Shown: positions 27,108 through 34,581, numbered from the stretch's first letter. The stretch is DNA of 64,000 nucleotides from Haloferax massiliensis (GCF_001368915.1 NZ_CSTE01000003.1:62001-126000); one strand, 5' to 3'. Translations and numbers: made by a program. The notes: generated by a model from the letters alone, not told the origin.

Positions 27108-27826
27108 GCGTTCTCGGCCTCTTCGAGGCTTCGGACGAGCTTTCGACGCCGCGTCGGCGCGAACAGGCTCGTCTCGTCGCTTCCCTCGTAGACCCACTCG
27201 CCGAAGTCGGCGGCCGCGTCGTCGTCGATACCGAACCAGTAGCCGCCCGAGGAGGTCTCCCCAATCTCGCCGGTCGGCGCGTCGACCGGGCAGGCGTCGA
27301 GCAGTCGGTCCACGGTGTCGAGGAGCGCCCGGTCGTCGTGGACGAACGAGATGCCGACCGTCCCCGTCGAGGACTTGAAACAGACCGTCCCGCAGGATTC
27401 GAGGAGACCCCGAAGGAGCTGTTTCCGCCGGTCTTCGAACGCGTCGAAGCGGTAGCCGCCGGCGTCGTCGCCGACGGGGAGGCCGAACGCGGCGCTCGCG
27501 CTTCTGACCACGTCGCCTTCGACCATGACGTGGTACTCGTCTTTGACGCGGGTGACGGCGGTGTTGTGGGCGTACTCTCGTGCCGTCTCTCGGCGGTCGA
27601 TTTCGCCGCCGCCGGCGATGACCGCGAGGCGGTTCGCGCAGGTCTCGTCGCCCGTCAGCACCGTGAACTGTCCCGGCTCGACGCGGCCGCCGCCGGCGAC
27701 GTGGCCCCACAGGTACGCCGTCTCTGGCGCGCTCTTCAGGAGGTCGTCAGCGGGGGCGACGCCGGAGTCCACGCTCGCGTCCGAGTCGGCGTCCGCGGCC
27801 GAACCGTCGGCGTTCGCGTCGCTCAC
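27104..27826 (-). CDS. Cobalamin-operon protein with degenerate LAGLIDADG-like repeats
   Basis: A 240-residue conserved protein of unknown function, annotated in relatives only as cobalamin-cluster protein. After an acidic 35-residue leader it has two LAGLIDADG-like helices: AYLWGHVAGGGR (residues 37-48) and LLRGLLESCGTVC (137-149), each followed by a beta-strand/helix pattern like that of homing endonucleases and WhiA. The acidic catalytic positions are replaced by glycine and cysteine, so nuclease activity is unlikely. It overlaps cbiX and the ferredoxin gene by 4 bp each. A nucleic-acid-binding or regulatory role fits the fold; a role as a missing pathway enzyme cannot be excluded. Confidence 0.7.
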   Translation of the reverse strand: MSDANADGSAADADSDASVDSGVAPADDLLKSAPETAYLWGHVAGGGRVEPGQFTVLTGDETCANRLAVIAGGGEIDRRETAREYAHNTAVTRVKDEYHVMVEGDVVRSASAAFGLPVGDDAGGYRFDAFEDRRKQLLRGLLESCGTVCFKSSTGTVGISFVHDDRALLDTVDRLLDACPVDAPTGEIGETSSGGYWFGIDDDAAADFGEWVYEGSDETSLFAPTRRRKLVRSLEEAENA

Positions 27827-28080
27827 GCGTCCACCTCCCGGACCGAAATCGCGCCCGGCGGACAGGCTCGCGCCGCGAGCGTCGCGTCGTCGTCGTCCGC
27901 CTCGGCGTCGCCTTCGAGGAGGGCGACGACGCGCTCGTCGGTTCGCTCGACGCTTACGACGCCGGCCGCGTCGGGGTCGATTGTGGCGAGTCCGTCGTCG
28001 TCCTCGACGAACCGGCCGTCGCGGGCGAGACAGGCGAAGATGCCGTCGCAGGCGTCTCGGTCGATTGCGATTTCGAACAT
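27823..28080 (-). CDS. Small ferredoxin of the cobalamin operon
   Basis: An 85-residue single-cluster ferredoxin. The cluster motif DACDGIFAC has isoleucine where the middle cysteine of CxxCxxC would be, and the distant cysteine is in AARACPPGAI. Three cysteines fit a [3Fe-4S] cluster better than [4Fe-4S]. A strongly acidic insert (EADDDDAT) lies before the last cysteine. It may supply electrons for ring contraction or for a cobalt-precorrin reduction, by analogy with redox partners of CobG/CbiG steps. It lies 1 bp after cbiH2. Confidence 0.8.
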   Translation of the reverse strand: MFEIAIDRDACDGIFACLARDGRFVEDDDGLATIDPDAAGVVSVERTDERVVALLEGDAEADDDDATLAARACPPGAISVREVDA

Positions 28081-28081
28081 C

Positions 28082-29101
28082 TCAGTACTCGTACTTCTGC
28101 TCGTAGCCCCGGGGGGTCACCATCCGGTCGTCCCAGACGTACGTCTCCTCGTTGCCGACCAGCAGCGTCGTCGTCATGTCCACGAGGTCGGTCTCGCCGA
28201 GGTCGGGCAGGTCGCCGAGTTCGACGATTTCGACCTCCTCGTCGTCGCGGCCCGCGCCGTGGACGACGCCGACCGGCGTGTCGGGCGCGCGGTGTTCGAG
28301 GAGAATCTCGCAGCACTTCTCGTAGTTCGACCGGCGCTTGCGGCTCCACGGGTTGTAGATGGCGATGGTGAAGCCCTCCTTGGCGGCCGCGTGGAGCCGC
28401 GATTCGATGGTCGGCATCGAGGTCAGGTGGTCCGAGAGGCTGATGGTCACCGTGTCGTTGACCAGCGGCGCGCCCAGTCGGGCCGCGCAGGACTGCGCCG
28501 CCGGGACGCCCGCGACCACGTCGAAGTCGACCATGCTCGCGGTCGCGCCCTTCGATTCGAGGATTTCGAGCGCGAGGCCCGCCAGCGCGTAGACGTTGGG
28601 GTCGCCGCTGCCGACGATTGCCACGTCGTTGCCGGCGAGCGTTCGGTCGACCGCCTCTTCGGTCCGGGAGACTTCGCCGCACATCGGCGTCGAGTAGATG
28701 TCTTCTGCCCCCTCGACGACGTCGTCGGGGAGGAGTTCGATGTAGGTCGTGTAGCCGACGATGTGGTCGGCCTCGCGGAGGGTGTCTTTCGCCAGCGTGG
28801 TCATCTCGCTCGCGCGACCGGGTCCGAGGCCGACGGCGACGAGTTGCCCCGGTTCGCCGTCGAAGTCCTCGATAGTGGCTTCGACCTTCTCGGCGGTCTG
28901 TTCCTTCTTCGATTCGCCCGAACTGCCGCCGCACTTCGAGGACGACCCGCCGTCGGATTTCGAGGACGACGCGCCGCACTTCGAGGTCGTGTCCGACTCG
29001 GCCTCCGTCTTCGCCCCGCCGCACTTCGATTCCGATTCCGATTTCGATTCGGTCGTCGCCCCGCCACAGTTCGATTCGGTTGTGGTGTCTGAGTCGCTCA
29101 T
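28082..29101 (-). CDS. cbiH2: Precorrin-3B C17-methyltransferase paralogue CbiH2 with Cys-repeat tail
   Basis: A 339-residue SAM-dependent methylase of the CbiH/CobJ group: VAVGLGPGRASEMT opens the fold, VGSGDPNVYALAG is the SAM loop, and VVAGVPAAQSCAARLGAPL and IAIYNPWSRKR follow. The first 67 residues are an added Ser/Thr/Lys/Glu-rich tail with cysteines at 12, 27, 42 and 57 (exactly 15 residues apart), each followed by Gly-Gly or Gly-Ala. Such a tail is not part of the methylase. It is followed by the ferredoxin gene and preceded by a second cbiH, so one of the two may methylate another position or act in the ring contraction. Confidence 0.85.
   Translation of the reverse strand: MSDSDTTTESNCGGATTESKSESESKCGGAKTEAESDTTSKCGASSSKSDGGSSSKCGGSSGESKKEQTAEKVEATIEDFDGEPGQLVAVGLGPGRASEMTTLAKDTLREADHIVGYTTYIELLPDDVVEGAEDIYSTPMCGEVSRTEEAVDRTLAGNDVAIVGSGDPNVYALAGLALEILESKGATASMVDFDVVAGVPAAQSCAARLGAPLVNDTVTISLSDHLTSMPTIESRLHAAAKEGFTIAIYNPWSRKRRSNYEKCCEILLEHRAPDTPVGVVHGAGRDDEEVEIVELGDLPDLGETDLVDMTTTLLVGNEETYVWDDRMVTPRGYEQKYEY
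28897..29101 (-). repeat. 45-bp imperfect tandem repeat encoding the CbiH2 Cys tail
   Basis: Four units of about 45 bp, each encoding a Ser/Thr-rich stretch with one Lys/Asn-Cys-Gly segment. The period is exact in protein space (Cys12, 27, 42, 57) while the bases have diverged, which suggests an old duplication kept by selection. Confidence 0.7.
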
Positions 29102-29104
29102 GTG

Positions 29105-29992
29105 TTAGAAGTCGTCGACGTCGCGCCCGCCGCGGGGCGTGACGAGGTACGTTTCGTAGTCGTTGCTCCAGGGTTCGGTCTCGTGGGTCCCGATGAGAAT
29201 CGAGGTTCCCATCCCGCCCACGTCGTCGTCGTGGGCTTTCGCGTCGCCGAGGGTCGTAATCGAGAACGTCTCGTCGTCCAGATTCCGGCCGGCCTCGCCG
29301 CGGCCGGCGTCGTTGAAGATGCCGACCGGCACGTCGTCGGCCCGCTCCTCGCGGACCACGTCGATGGCGCGTTCGTAGTTCCGCCAGCAGTTGTACAGGA
29401 CGATGACGAAGCCGCTGATGGCGGCCGCGCGCAGTTTCTCCTCGATTTCGTCCCAGCCGCGCCACTTGTCGGATAGCGAGACCGTACAGAAGTCGTTCGA
29501 CAGCGGCGCGCCCATCATGGCCGCGCCGCCGAGCGCCGCGGTGACGCCGGGGACGATTTCGATGGGCACGTCGGTCGCCTCGTCCGTCTCCGCCATCGTG
29601 AACACGAGGTCGGACTTCCCGTAGACGTTCGGGTCGCCGCCGGAGACGTGGACCACGTCCTCGCCGTTTCGGACGCGCTCGAACGCCTCGCGGGTCAGTT
29701 CGACCTGCTTTCCCATCGACGAGCGGACGACCTCCGGCCCCTCGTCGCTCTCTTCCGGCGGGAGGGTTCCGTCGTCGCGGAGGAACTCCTGATAGAGGTT
29801 CGACGCGACCACGCAGTCCGACGTCGAGATGAGTTCCTTCGCCCGCTTCGTCATGTGGTCCGGGAGGCCGGGACCGATGCCGACGACGTAGAGCGTCCCG
29901 TAGTCGTCTGGGACCTCGTTTCGGCCGTCGGAATCGGTCGCCGATTCGTCGCGGCCGCCGGCCGTCGATTCGGGTTCGCCGCCGTCGCTCAT
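29105..29992 (-). CDS. cbiH1: Precorrin-3B C17-methyltransferase CbiH1
   Basis: A 295-residue CbiH/CobJ methylase with YVVGIGPGLPDHMTKRA, HVSGGDPNVYGKSDL, VPGVTAALGGAAMMGAPLS and VLYNCWRNYERA. The N-terminal 30 residues are an acidic Ser/Gly-rich lead. Start ATG 29992 overlaps the cbiG stop (ATGA). It should methylate C17 and help contract the macrocycle; CbiG next to it opens the lactone formed in that reaction in the anaerobic route. Confidence 0.87.
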   Translation of the reverse strand: MSDGGEPESTAGGRDESATDSDGRNEVPDDYGTLYVVGIGPGLPDHMTKRAKELISTSDCVVASNLYQEFLRDDGTLPPEESDEGPEVVRSSMGKQVELTREAFERVRNGEDVVHVSGGDPNVYGKSDLVFTMAETDEATDVPIEIVPGVTAALGGAAMMGAPLSNDFCTVSLSDKWRGWDEIEEKLRAAAISGFVIVLYNCWRNYERAIDVVREERADDVPVGIFNDAGRGEAGRNLDDETFSITTLGDAKAHDDDVGGMGTSILIGTHETEPWSNDYETYLVTPRGGRDVDDF

Positions 29993-30957
29993 CGTCCCAC
30001 CGCCACGGTCACGGCGTCGTCGTAGCGCCGCTTTTCGACGACGAGTTCGTGGTCGCGGCCGCCGGCGATGGCGCTCGCCTCGGCGATACCGGGCCAGCCG
30101 ATGAGTTCCTTCGACCGCGAGGGCGTCGGCCCCTCGAACTCGGTGAGGGTCTCCTTTTCGAAGTAGACGACGCCCGCGCCGATTTCCTCGGCGGCGTCGA
30201 GCATGCCGGGTTCGTCGGCCTTCCGCGTGCCGGTGGCGACGAACTCCACGTCGTCCCAGTCGCAGTCGGCGTCGTCGAGCGCCCGTTCCCACGCCGTCAG
30301 GAACTGTTCTTTCTTCGCGCCGGAGACGCTCCCGGTTCCGAGGACGACGCCGTCGTCGCCGTTGCGCTTCAGGACGGTCACGTCGTCGCCGACGAGCACC
30401 GCCTTCGGGCCGTCGAGGCGAGCGACGGGACCGAGTTCGTCGTTGAGGACGGCGAGGTTCGTCGCCACGGTCGAATCTCCGTTGACGACGTGGGAGTCGA
30501 GCGCCTTCGCCTTGCTCTCGACGCCCTGCTTGCCCGCGGCCTCCGAGGCGGTCGTCATCGCCGGGACGGCCCCGAGCTTCGAGAGGTCGTGGGCGACCTG
30601 ATTCGCGCCGTGGTGGCCGCCGGTGAGCGGAATCGCCCACGTCAGTTCCTCGTCGACGACGACGACCGCCGGGTCTTCCCACTTGTCGTCGAGGAGGCCG
30701 GCGGTCTTCCGCATGGCGATGCCGCTGGCCATGAGGCCGACGAAGCAGTCGTACTCGCCCCAGTGGTCGGCGAACACGTCGCCGTGGTACGTGAGGACGT
30801 CTATCCGGTCGTAGTCGTCCGCGAGGTCCCGCTTGATTTCCTCCGCCGTGTCGAGCTTTCGCTCGAAGCTGACGATGGCGATTTCGTCGGCGACCTCGCC
30901 GTCGCTGTCGGGAGTGCTACAGTGGCCGCCTCCGGAGTCTGTCGAGTTGTCGCTCAT
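29989..30957 (-). CDS. cbiG: Cobalt-precorrin-5A hydrolase CbiG
   Basis: A 322-residue CbiG that opens the delta-lactone of cobalt-precorrin-5A and releases acetaldehyde. The N-terminal part shows FVGLMASGIAMRKTAGLL and VDEELTWAIPLTGGHHGAN, both typical of the family, and the C-terminal part has VATGTRKADEPGMLDAAEEIG. CbiG marks the oxygen-independent type of ring contraction. The gene overlaps cbiF (4 bp) and cbiH1 (4 bp). Confidence 0.92.
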   Translation of the reverse strand: MSDNSTDSGGGHCSTPDSDGEVADEIAIVSFERKLDTAEEIKRDLADDYDRIDVLTYHGDVFADHWGEYDCFVGLMASGIAMRKTAGLLDDKWEDPAVVVVDEELTWAIPLTGGHHGANQVAHDLSKLGAVPAMTTASEAAGKQGVESKAKALDSHVVNGDSTVATNLAVLNDELGPVARLDGPKAVLVGDDVTVLKRNGDDGVVLGTGSVSGAKKEQFLTAWERALDDADCDWDDVEFVATGTRKADEPGMLDAAEEIGAGVVYFEKETLTEFEGPTPSRSKELIGWPGIAEASAIAGGRDHELVVEKRRYDDAVTVAVGR

Positions 30958-31790
30958 TGTGTCTGCCCCTCTGTTTCAGAATCCGGTTCGTCGTTCGGTG
31001 CGTCGCCGCCGCGGGCCCAGTCGCCGTAGAGGAACGACCGCTCGTAGTCCGAGCCGTTCACCGCCTCGCCGATGATGACGAGCGCCGAGGCGCGGTAGCC
31101 GGCGTCTTCGACCTTTTCGCCGATGGTCTCGATGGTGCCCTCGATGACGTCTTCGTCCGGCCACGAGGCGTGGTAGACGACCGCGACGGGCGTGTCGGGG
31201 TCGTGGCCCTCGTCCAGCAGGCGGTCCATCGTCTCGGCGACGGCGTGGGTCCCGAGGTAGATGCAGACCGTGGTGTCGCCGAAGCCCACGAAGTCGCCGA
31301 TGTGGTCTTCCTCGGGCGAAAGCGTCCGGCCCTGCGGCCGGGTGAAGACGACGTGGTTCGACACCTCGTTCAGCGTCAACTGGGTGCGGAGCGTCGCGCT
31401 CGCGGCGAACGCCGAGGTGACGCCGGGGACGAGGTAGCTCGGCACGCCCGCCTCGGCCAGCGCGTCCATCTGCTCCAAGGCGGCCCCGTAAATCGCCGGG
31501 TCGCCGCTGTGGAGTCGGACGACGGTCCGACCCGACTCGTAGGCGTCGGCCATCAGCGGAATCAGTTCTTCGAGGTCCTTGCCGACGCTGTTGACCTGCT
31601 CGGCGTCGGCGCAGAACTCGTCTAGGAGTTCGCTGTTGACGAGCGACCCCGCGTGAACCACGAGGTCGGCGTCCTCGACGAGTTTTCTCCCGGCGACGGT
31701 GAGCAGGTCCGGGTCGCCCGGTCCCGCGCCGACGAAGGGGATTCCCTCCTCGTCGGTGAAGCCGGTGTCCGCGTCGCCGTCGACGCTCAC
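30954..31790 (-). CDS. cbiF: Cobalt-precorrin-4 C11-methyltransferase CbiF
   Basis: A 278-residue tetrapyrrole methylase: PFVGAGPGDPDLLTVAG, RLHSGDPAIYGAALEQMDAL, VPGVTSAFAASATL and the late AVVYHASWPDE identify CbiF/CobM. The start is GTG 31790 (overlapping cbiL as GTGA), giving VSVDGDADTGFTDEEG before the fold; no closer ATG precedes the motif. The C-terminal 15 residues are a charged tail. Confidence 0.9.
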   Translation of the reverse strand: MSVDGDADTGFTDEEGIPFVGAGPGDPDLLTVAGRKLVEDADLVVHAGSLVNSELLDEFCADAEQVNSVGKDLEELIPLMADAYESGRTVVRLHSGDPAIYGAALEQMDALAEAGVPSYLVPGVTSAFAASATLRTQLTLNEVSNHVVFTRPQGRTLSPEEDHIGDFVGFGDTTVCIYLGTHAVAETMDRLLDEGHDPDTPVAVVYHASWPDEDVIEGTIETIGEKVEDAGYRASALVIIGEAVNGSDYERSFLYGDWARGGDAPNDEPDSETEGQTQ

Positions 31791-32494
31791 GCCGACCCCC
31801 CCGATTCGACGCCGTCGAACGCGGCGGTCGCCACGTCGCGCTCGACGCCCTCGCGCTCCGCGTAGGCCAGCGTGTAGTAGTCGCGTTCGGCGAGTTCCTC
31901 GGGGTCGTCGGTGACGACCGTCTCGCCCTGTTCCATGAACAGCCGGCGGCCGAACCGGACGTCGTAGCCCGCCTCGGTCAGCTTCTCGTGGGTCGCCGGC
32001 GCGTCGGTGACCTTGAACAGCACCATTCGGTCGGGGCCGGTCGGCGCGGAGCCGTTGGCGGCCTCGCGGAGCGCGAGCCCGGTCCCGGACTCGATTTCGA
32101 CGCCGAGCGCGGTCGCGAAGGCCGTCATCGCGCTCACGCCGGGGACGACTTCGAGGTCGACCTCGGGGTGGAACGCGTCGAGGGTGCGGCGGAGGTGGCC
32201 GAACGTCGAGTAGACGTTGGGGTCGCCGAGCGTCACGAACGCCACGTCCTCGGACTCGGCGCGGGCGGCCACCTCGGCGGCGGCCTCCTTCCACGCGCGG
32301 CGGAGTTCGTCCGGGTCGCGCGTCATCGGGAAGTCGAGGTCGCCGATACGCTCCTCGGGGACGTGGTTCAGCGCGACCGTCCGGGAGAGGCGGCCGGGCG
32401 AGTAGACCACCGCCGCAGATTCGAGCAGGCGCTTCCCCTTGACGGTCACGAGGTCGGCGTCGCCGGGGCCGAGACCGATGCCGTAGACGGTCAT
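31787..32494 (-). CDS. cbiL: Precorrin-2 C20-methyltransferase CbiL
   Basis: A 235-residue methylase beginning directly with MTVYGIGLGPGDADLVTVKG, with TLGDPNVYSTFGHL and VPGVSAMTAFATALGV, which distinguish CbiL/CobI. It methylates C20, which is later lost in the ring contraction. Start ATG 32494 overlaps the cbiT stop by 4 bp. Confidence 0.92.
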   Translation of the reverse strand: MTVYGIGLGPGDADLVTVKGKRLLESAAVVYSPGRLSRTVALNHVPEERIGDLDFPMTRDPDELRRAWKEAAAEVAARAESEDVAFVTLGDPNVYSTFGHLRRTLDAFHPEVDLEVVPGVSAMTAFATALGVEIESGTGLALREAANGSAPTGPDRMVLFKVTDAPATHEKLTEAGYDVRFGRRLFMEQGETVVTDDPEELAERDYYTLAYAEREGVERDVATAAFDGVESGGSA

Positions 32495-33045
32495 AGCCCC
32501 TCCGCGCCGCGTCGACCGACGACGACGTACACCGGGTTGTTCGACCGGAAGCTCGTCGCGCCGGCGAGTTCGTAGCCGTGGCTCACCTGCATCTGGACGA
32601 CCTCCGAGAGCAGGCCGCGCTCGCGGAACGCCTCGATGGCGTCGCCGGCGGGTTCGACCCGCGAGACGTTCATGACGACGCGGTCGACGCCGGTGTCGAC
32701 GGCGTGGTCGAGGACGGCATCGAAGTTCCGACTGCCGCCGACGAACATCGCGTCGGCGTCGTCCGGGAGGCCGTCGGGAGCCTCCGCCTCGCGGAGCGTC
32801 ACGTCGGCGTCGTACTCGTTCGCCGCGAGGTTCTTCCGCGTCACGTCCAGTCGGTTCGGTTTGCGCTCGACGGCGGTCACGCGCTCGACCCGCCGGGCCG
32901 CCTCGATGGTGACCGAGCCGGTACAGGAGCCGACGTCGACGAAGTGGTCCGTCGGCCGCAAGCCGAGTTTGTCGAGCGTGACCGCTCTCACCTCCGGTTT
33001 CGTGGGCCCCGCCTTGGCGTCGTGCGGGAGCGTTACCTGTGACAT
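32491..33045 (-). CDS. cbiT: Cobalt-precorrin-6B (decarboxylating) C15-methyltransferase CbiT
   Basis: A 184-residue class I SAM methyltransferase: AGPTKPEVRAVTLDKLGL, the SAM loop FVDVGSCTGSVTIEAA and the ELAGATSFRSNNPVYVV end identify CbiT. It methylates C15 and decarboxylates the C12 side chain, working with CbiE encoded in the other operon. The open frame runs up to 33156, but ATG 33045 (MSQVTLPHDA) starts just before the conserved part, and the longer version covers the promoter. First gene of the long cobalamin operon. Confidence 0.92.
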   Translation of the reverse strand: MSQVTLPHDAKAGPTKPEVRAVTLDKLGLRPTDHFVDVGSCTGSVTIEAARRVERVTAVERKPNRLDVTRKNLAANEYDADVTLREAEAPDGLPDDADAMFVGGSRNFDAVLDHAVDTGVDRVVMNVSRVEPAGDAIEAFRERGLLSEVVQMQVSHGYELAGATSFRSNNPVYVVVGRRGAEGL

Positions 33046-33215
33046 TCGACCTGACAATCCCGGCGCTGTTTGAAAACAATTGTGCTTGGAGTATAGCAAA
33101 TCAACTTTCATAAAATCGCCCCGCCGAGTTATTAAATCTGAATTGCCCAAACACAATCTCGGTTGTTCTCGAAAGTTTTACAACTGTGCTTGGTTTTCAT
33201 CAACCCGAGTTTACC
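33046..33215. promoter_or_regulatory. Divergent promoter region cbiT / cbtB with repeated motif
   Basis: 170 bp of AT-rich sequence between the corrin operon and the cobalt transporter operon. The motif CAATTGTGCTTGG (33077-33089) recurs as CAACTGTGCTTGG (33181-33193) and, inverted, as CCAAACACAAT (33147-33157). The outer copies lie 23-44 bp before the cbiT and cbtB starts, where TATA boxes of leaderless genes sit, so they are good operator candidates. Confidence 0.55.
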
Positions 33216-33401
33216 ATGGCTACGGCGAACACCGTCAACGGTCGCATCGAACGCGCTCGAACCGAGCTGTCACCCACGCAGATGGCCGCGGGAGCCCTCT
33301 TTATGGCCGCGCTGGGCTTTACGCTCCTGTTCGTGCAGGACCCGCTCGTCCACGACTCGCTGCACAACTTCCGCCACGCGGCCGGCATCGCCTGCCACTG
33401 A
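33216..33401 (+). CDS. cbtB: Cobalt transporter subunit CbtB
   Basis: A 61-residue membrane protein with one hydrophobic helix (MAAGALFMAALGFTLLFV) and a C-terminal histidine segment LHNFRHAAGIACH, as in CbtB proteins found with CbtA near cobalamin genes. The histidines are the likely metal ligands. ATG 33216 begins MATANTVNGR; an upstream in-frame ATG at 33186 is less likely because it lies in the promoter. It is followed 2 bp later by cbtA. Confidence 0.85.
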   Translation: MATANTVNGRIERARTELSPTQMAAGALFMAALGFTLLFVQDPLVHDSLHNFRHAAGIACH

Positions 33402-33403
33402 CG

Positions 33404-34240
33404 ATGTTCGCCGAGTACCTGACTCGGGGGGTGAAGGCGGGGTTGGTCGCCGGACTGGTGTTCGGCCTGTTCATGGCCGTCGTCGCTAACCCCCTCGTCG
33501 GCTACGCGGACGAACTGAACCACGCCGCCGTCGAGGAGAGCGGTCACGCCCACGAGGCCGAAAGCGCCCACAGCCACGGGACTGACGGGAGTCACAGCCA
33601 CGACTCCGAAGGCACCCACGCCAGCGAGAGCGGTGGCCACCACGATACCGCGGTGTCGATGGCAGTCACGAAGGCCGTGAGCGTCGCGGCCGGCGGCCTG
33701 TGGGGCGTCGTGCTCGGCGGCGCGTTCTTCGGGGTCGCCTTCTTCTTCCTCGAACCCGCGATTCCCGGTCCCGACGCCGCCAAGAGCTACCTGATGGGGC
33801 TCGCGGGATTCGTCACCGTCTCGGGCGCGCCGTGGCTGGTCCTCCCGCCGGTCGCGCCGGGGGCGGAACAGTCGCTTTCGGTGGCGACGCGGCTCCCGCT
33901 CTACGCCGGGATGATGCTCGCCGGGGCGCTCGCCTGTCTCTCGGCCGGCTACGCCTACACCCGCCTGCGCGAGTCGAGCGGCCTCGCCGCGGCCCTCGTC
34001 GGCGCGGCCGTCCCGTTCGGCCTGCTCGCGGTGCTCGCGGTCTTCGCTCCCGAAAACGCGGTTCACGGGGCGCTGTCGCCGACGCTCGAAACCGGGCTCA
34101 CCGGCCTGTTCGCGTTCGGACAGGTCCTCCAGTGGCTGGTCCTCGCGGCGGCGCACTCGCGGCTTCGGCCGTCGAGCGAGTCCGAGCCCGAACCGGCGAT
34201 TCCGACCGCGGGCCGGGACTCGGCTCCCGCGGCCGACTGA
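33404..34240 (+). CDS. cbtA: Cobalt transporter subunit CbtA with His-rich loop
   Basis: A 278-residue membrane protein with about six hydrophobic segments, the first in AGLVAGLVFGLFMAVVANPL. Between segments 1 and 2 (about residues 45-85) lies a loop with repeated His/Ser/Glu/Gly, including SGHAHEAESAHSHG, SHSHDSEGTH and GGHHD, a probable Co2+/Ni2+ binding antenna. Position with cbtB beside the corrin operon supports cobalt uptake; the family role is predicted rather than well proven. Its stop overlaps the next start (TGATG). Confidence 0.82.
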   Translation: MFAEYLTRGVKAGLVAGLVFGLFMAVVANPLVGYADELNHAAVEESGHAHEAESAHSHGTDGSHSHDSEGTHASESGGHHDTAVSMAVTKAVSVAAGGLWGVVLGGAFFGVAFFFLEPAIPGPDAAKSYLMGLAGFVTVSGAPWLVLPPVAPGAEQSLSVATRLPLYAGMMLAGALACLSAGYAYTRLRESSGLAAALVGAAVPFGLLAVLAVFAPENAVHGALSPTLETGLTGLFAFGQVLQWLVLAAAHSRLRPSSESEPEPAIPTAGRDSAPAAD

Positions 34241-34581
34241 TGCGCGACCGAACCGACGAGGTCCGCGAGCACGGCTTTACGGACCACGTGTTGGTCTGTA
34301 CGAACGGTCGGGACTCCGAGTACGCCGACTGCGCCGAGGCCGACGGCCCGGCGGTGTACGACGCGGTGACCTCGTGGTTGCGCGACCGCGGCGTCTTCTG
34401 GTCGCGGGTTCAGGTCGCCGAAACGAGCTGTCTCGGACTCTGTAGCGCCGAGGGGGCCGCGGTCGCCATCCACCCGCGGAACCGGTGGTACTCGGACGTT
34501 CGCCCCGGGGACGTGCCGTCGCTGTTGGCCGACGAGTTCGGCCCCGACGCGTCGAACCTCGGCGTTCGACCCGACCGCTGA
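34240..34581 (+). CDS. Thioredoxin-like [2Fe-2S] ferredoxin
   Basis: A 113-residue protein with HVLVCTNGRDSEYADC near residue 20-31 and TSCLGLCSAEGAAVAIHP in the second half, four cysteines placed for a [2Fe-2S] cluster in a thioredoxin-like fold. The C-terminal half matches the ferredoxin domain fused to CbiX (SCLGxC, VAVYP/VAIHP, WY), so both probably serve the same pathway. Third gene of the cbtB-cbtA operon, overlapping cbtA by 1 bp. Confidence 0.8.
   Translation: MRDRTDEVREHGFTDHVLVCTNGRDSEYADCAEADGPAVYDAVTSWLRDRGVFWSRVQVAETSCLGLCSAEGAAVAIHPRNRWYSDVRPGDVPSLLADEFGPDASNLGVRPDR

Noticed and set aside
33046..33215. Cobalamin riboswitch before the corrin genes
   Set aside because: No B12-box-like conserved element is seen, and such riboswitches are not expected in haloarchaea; protein operators fit better.
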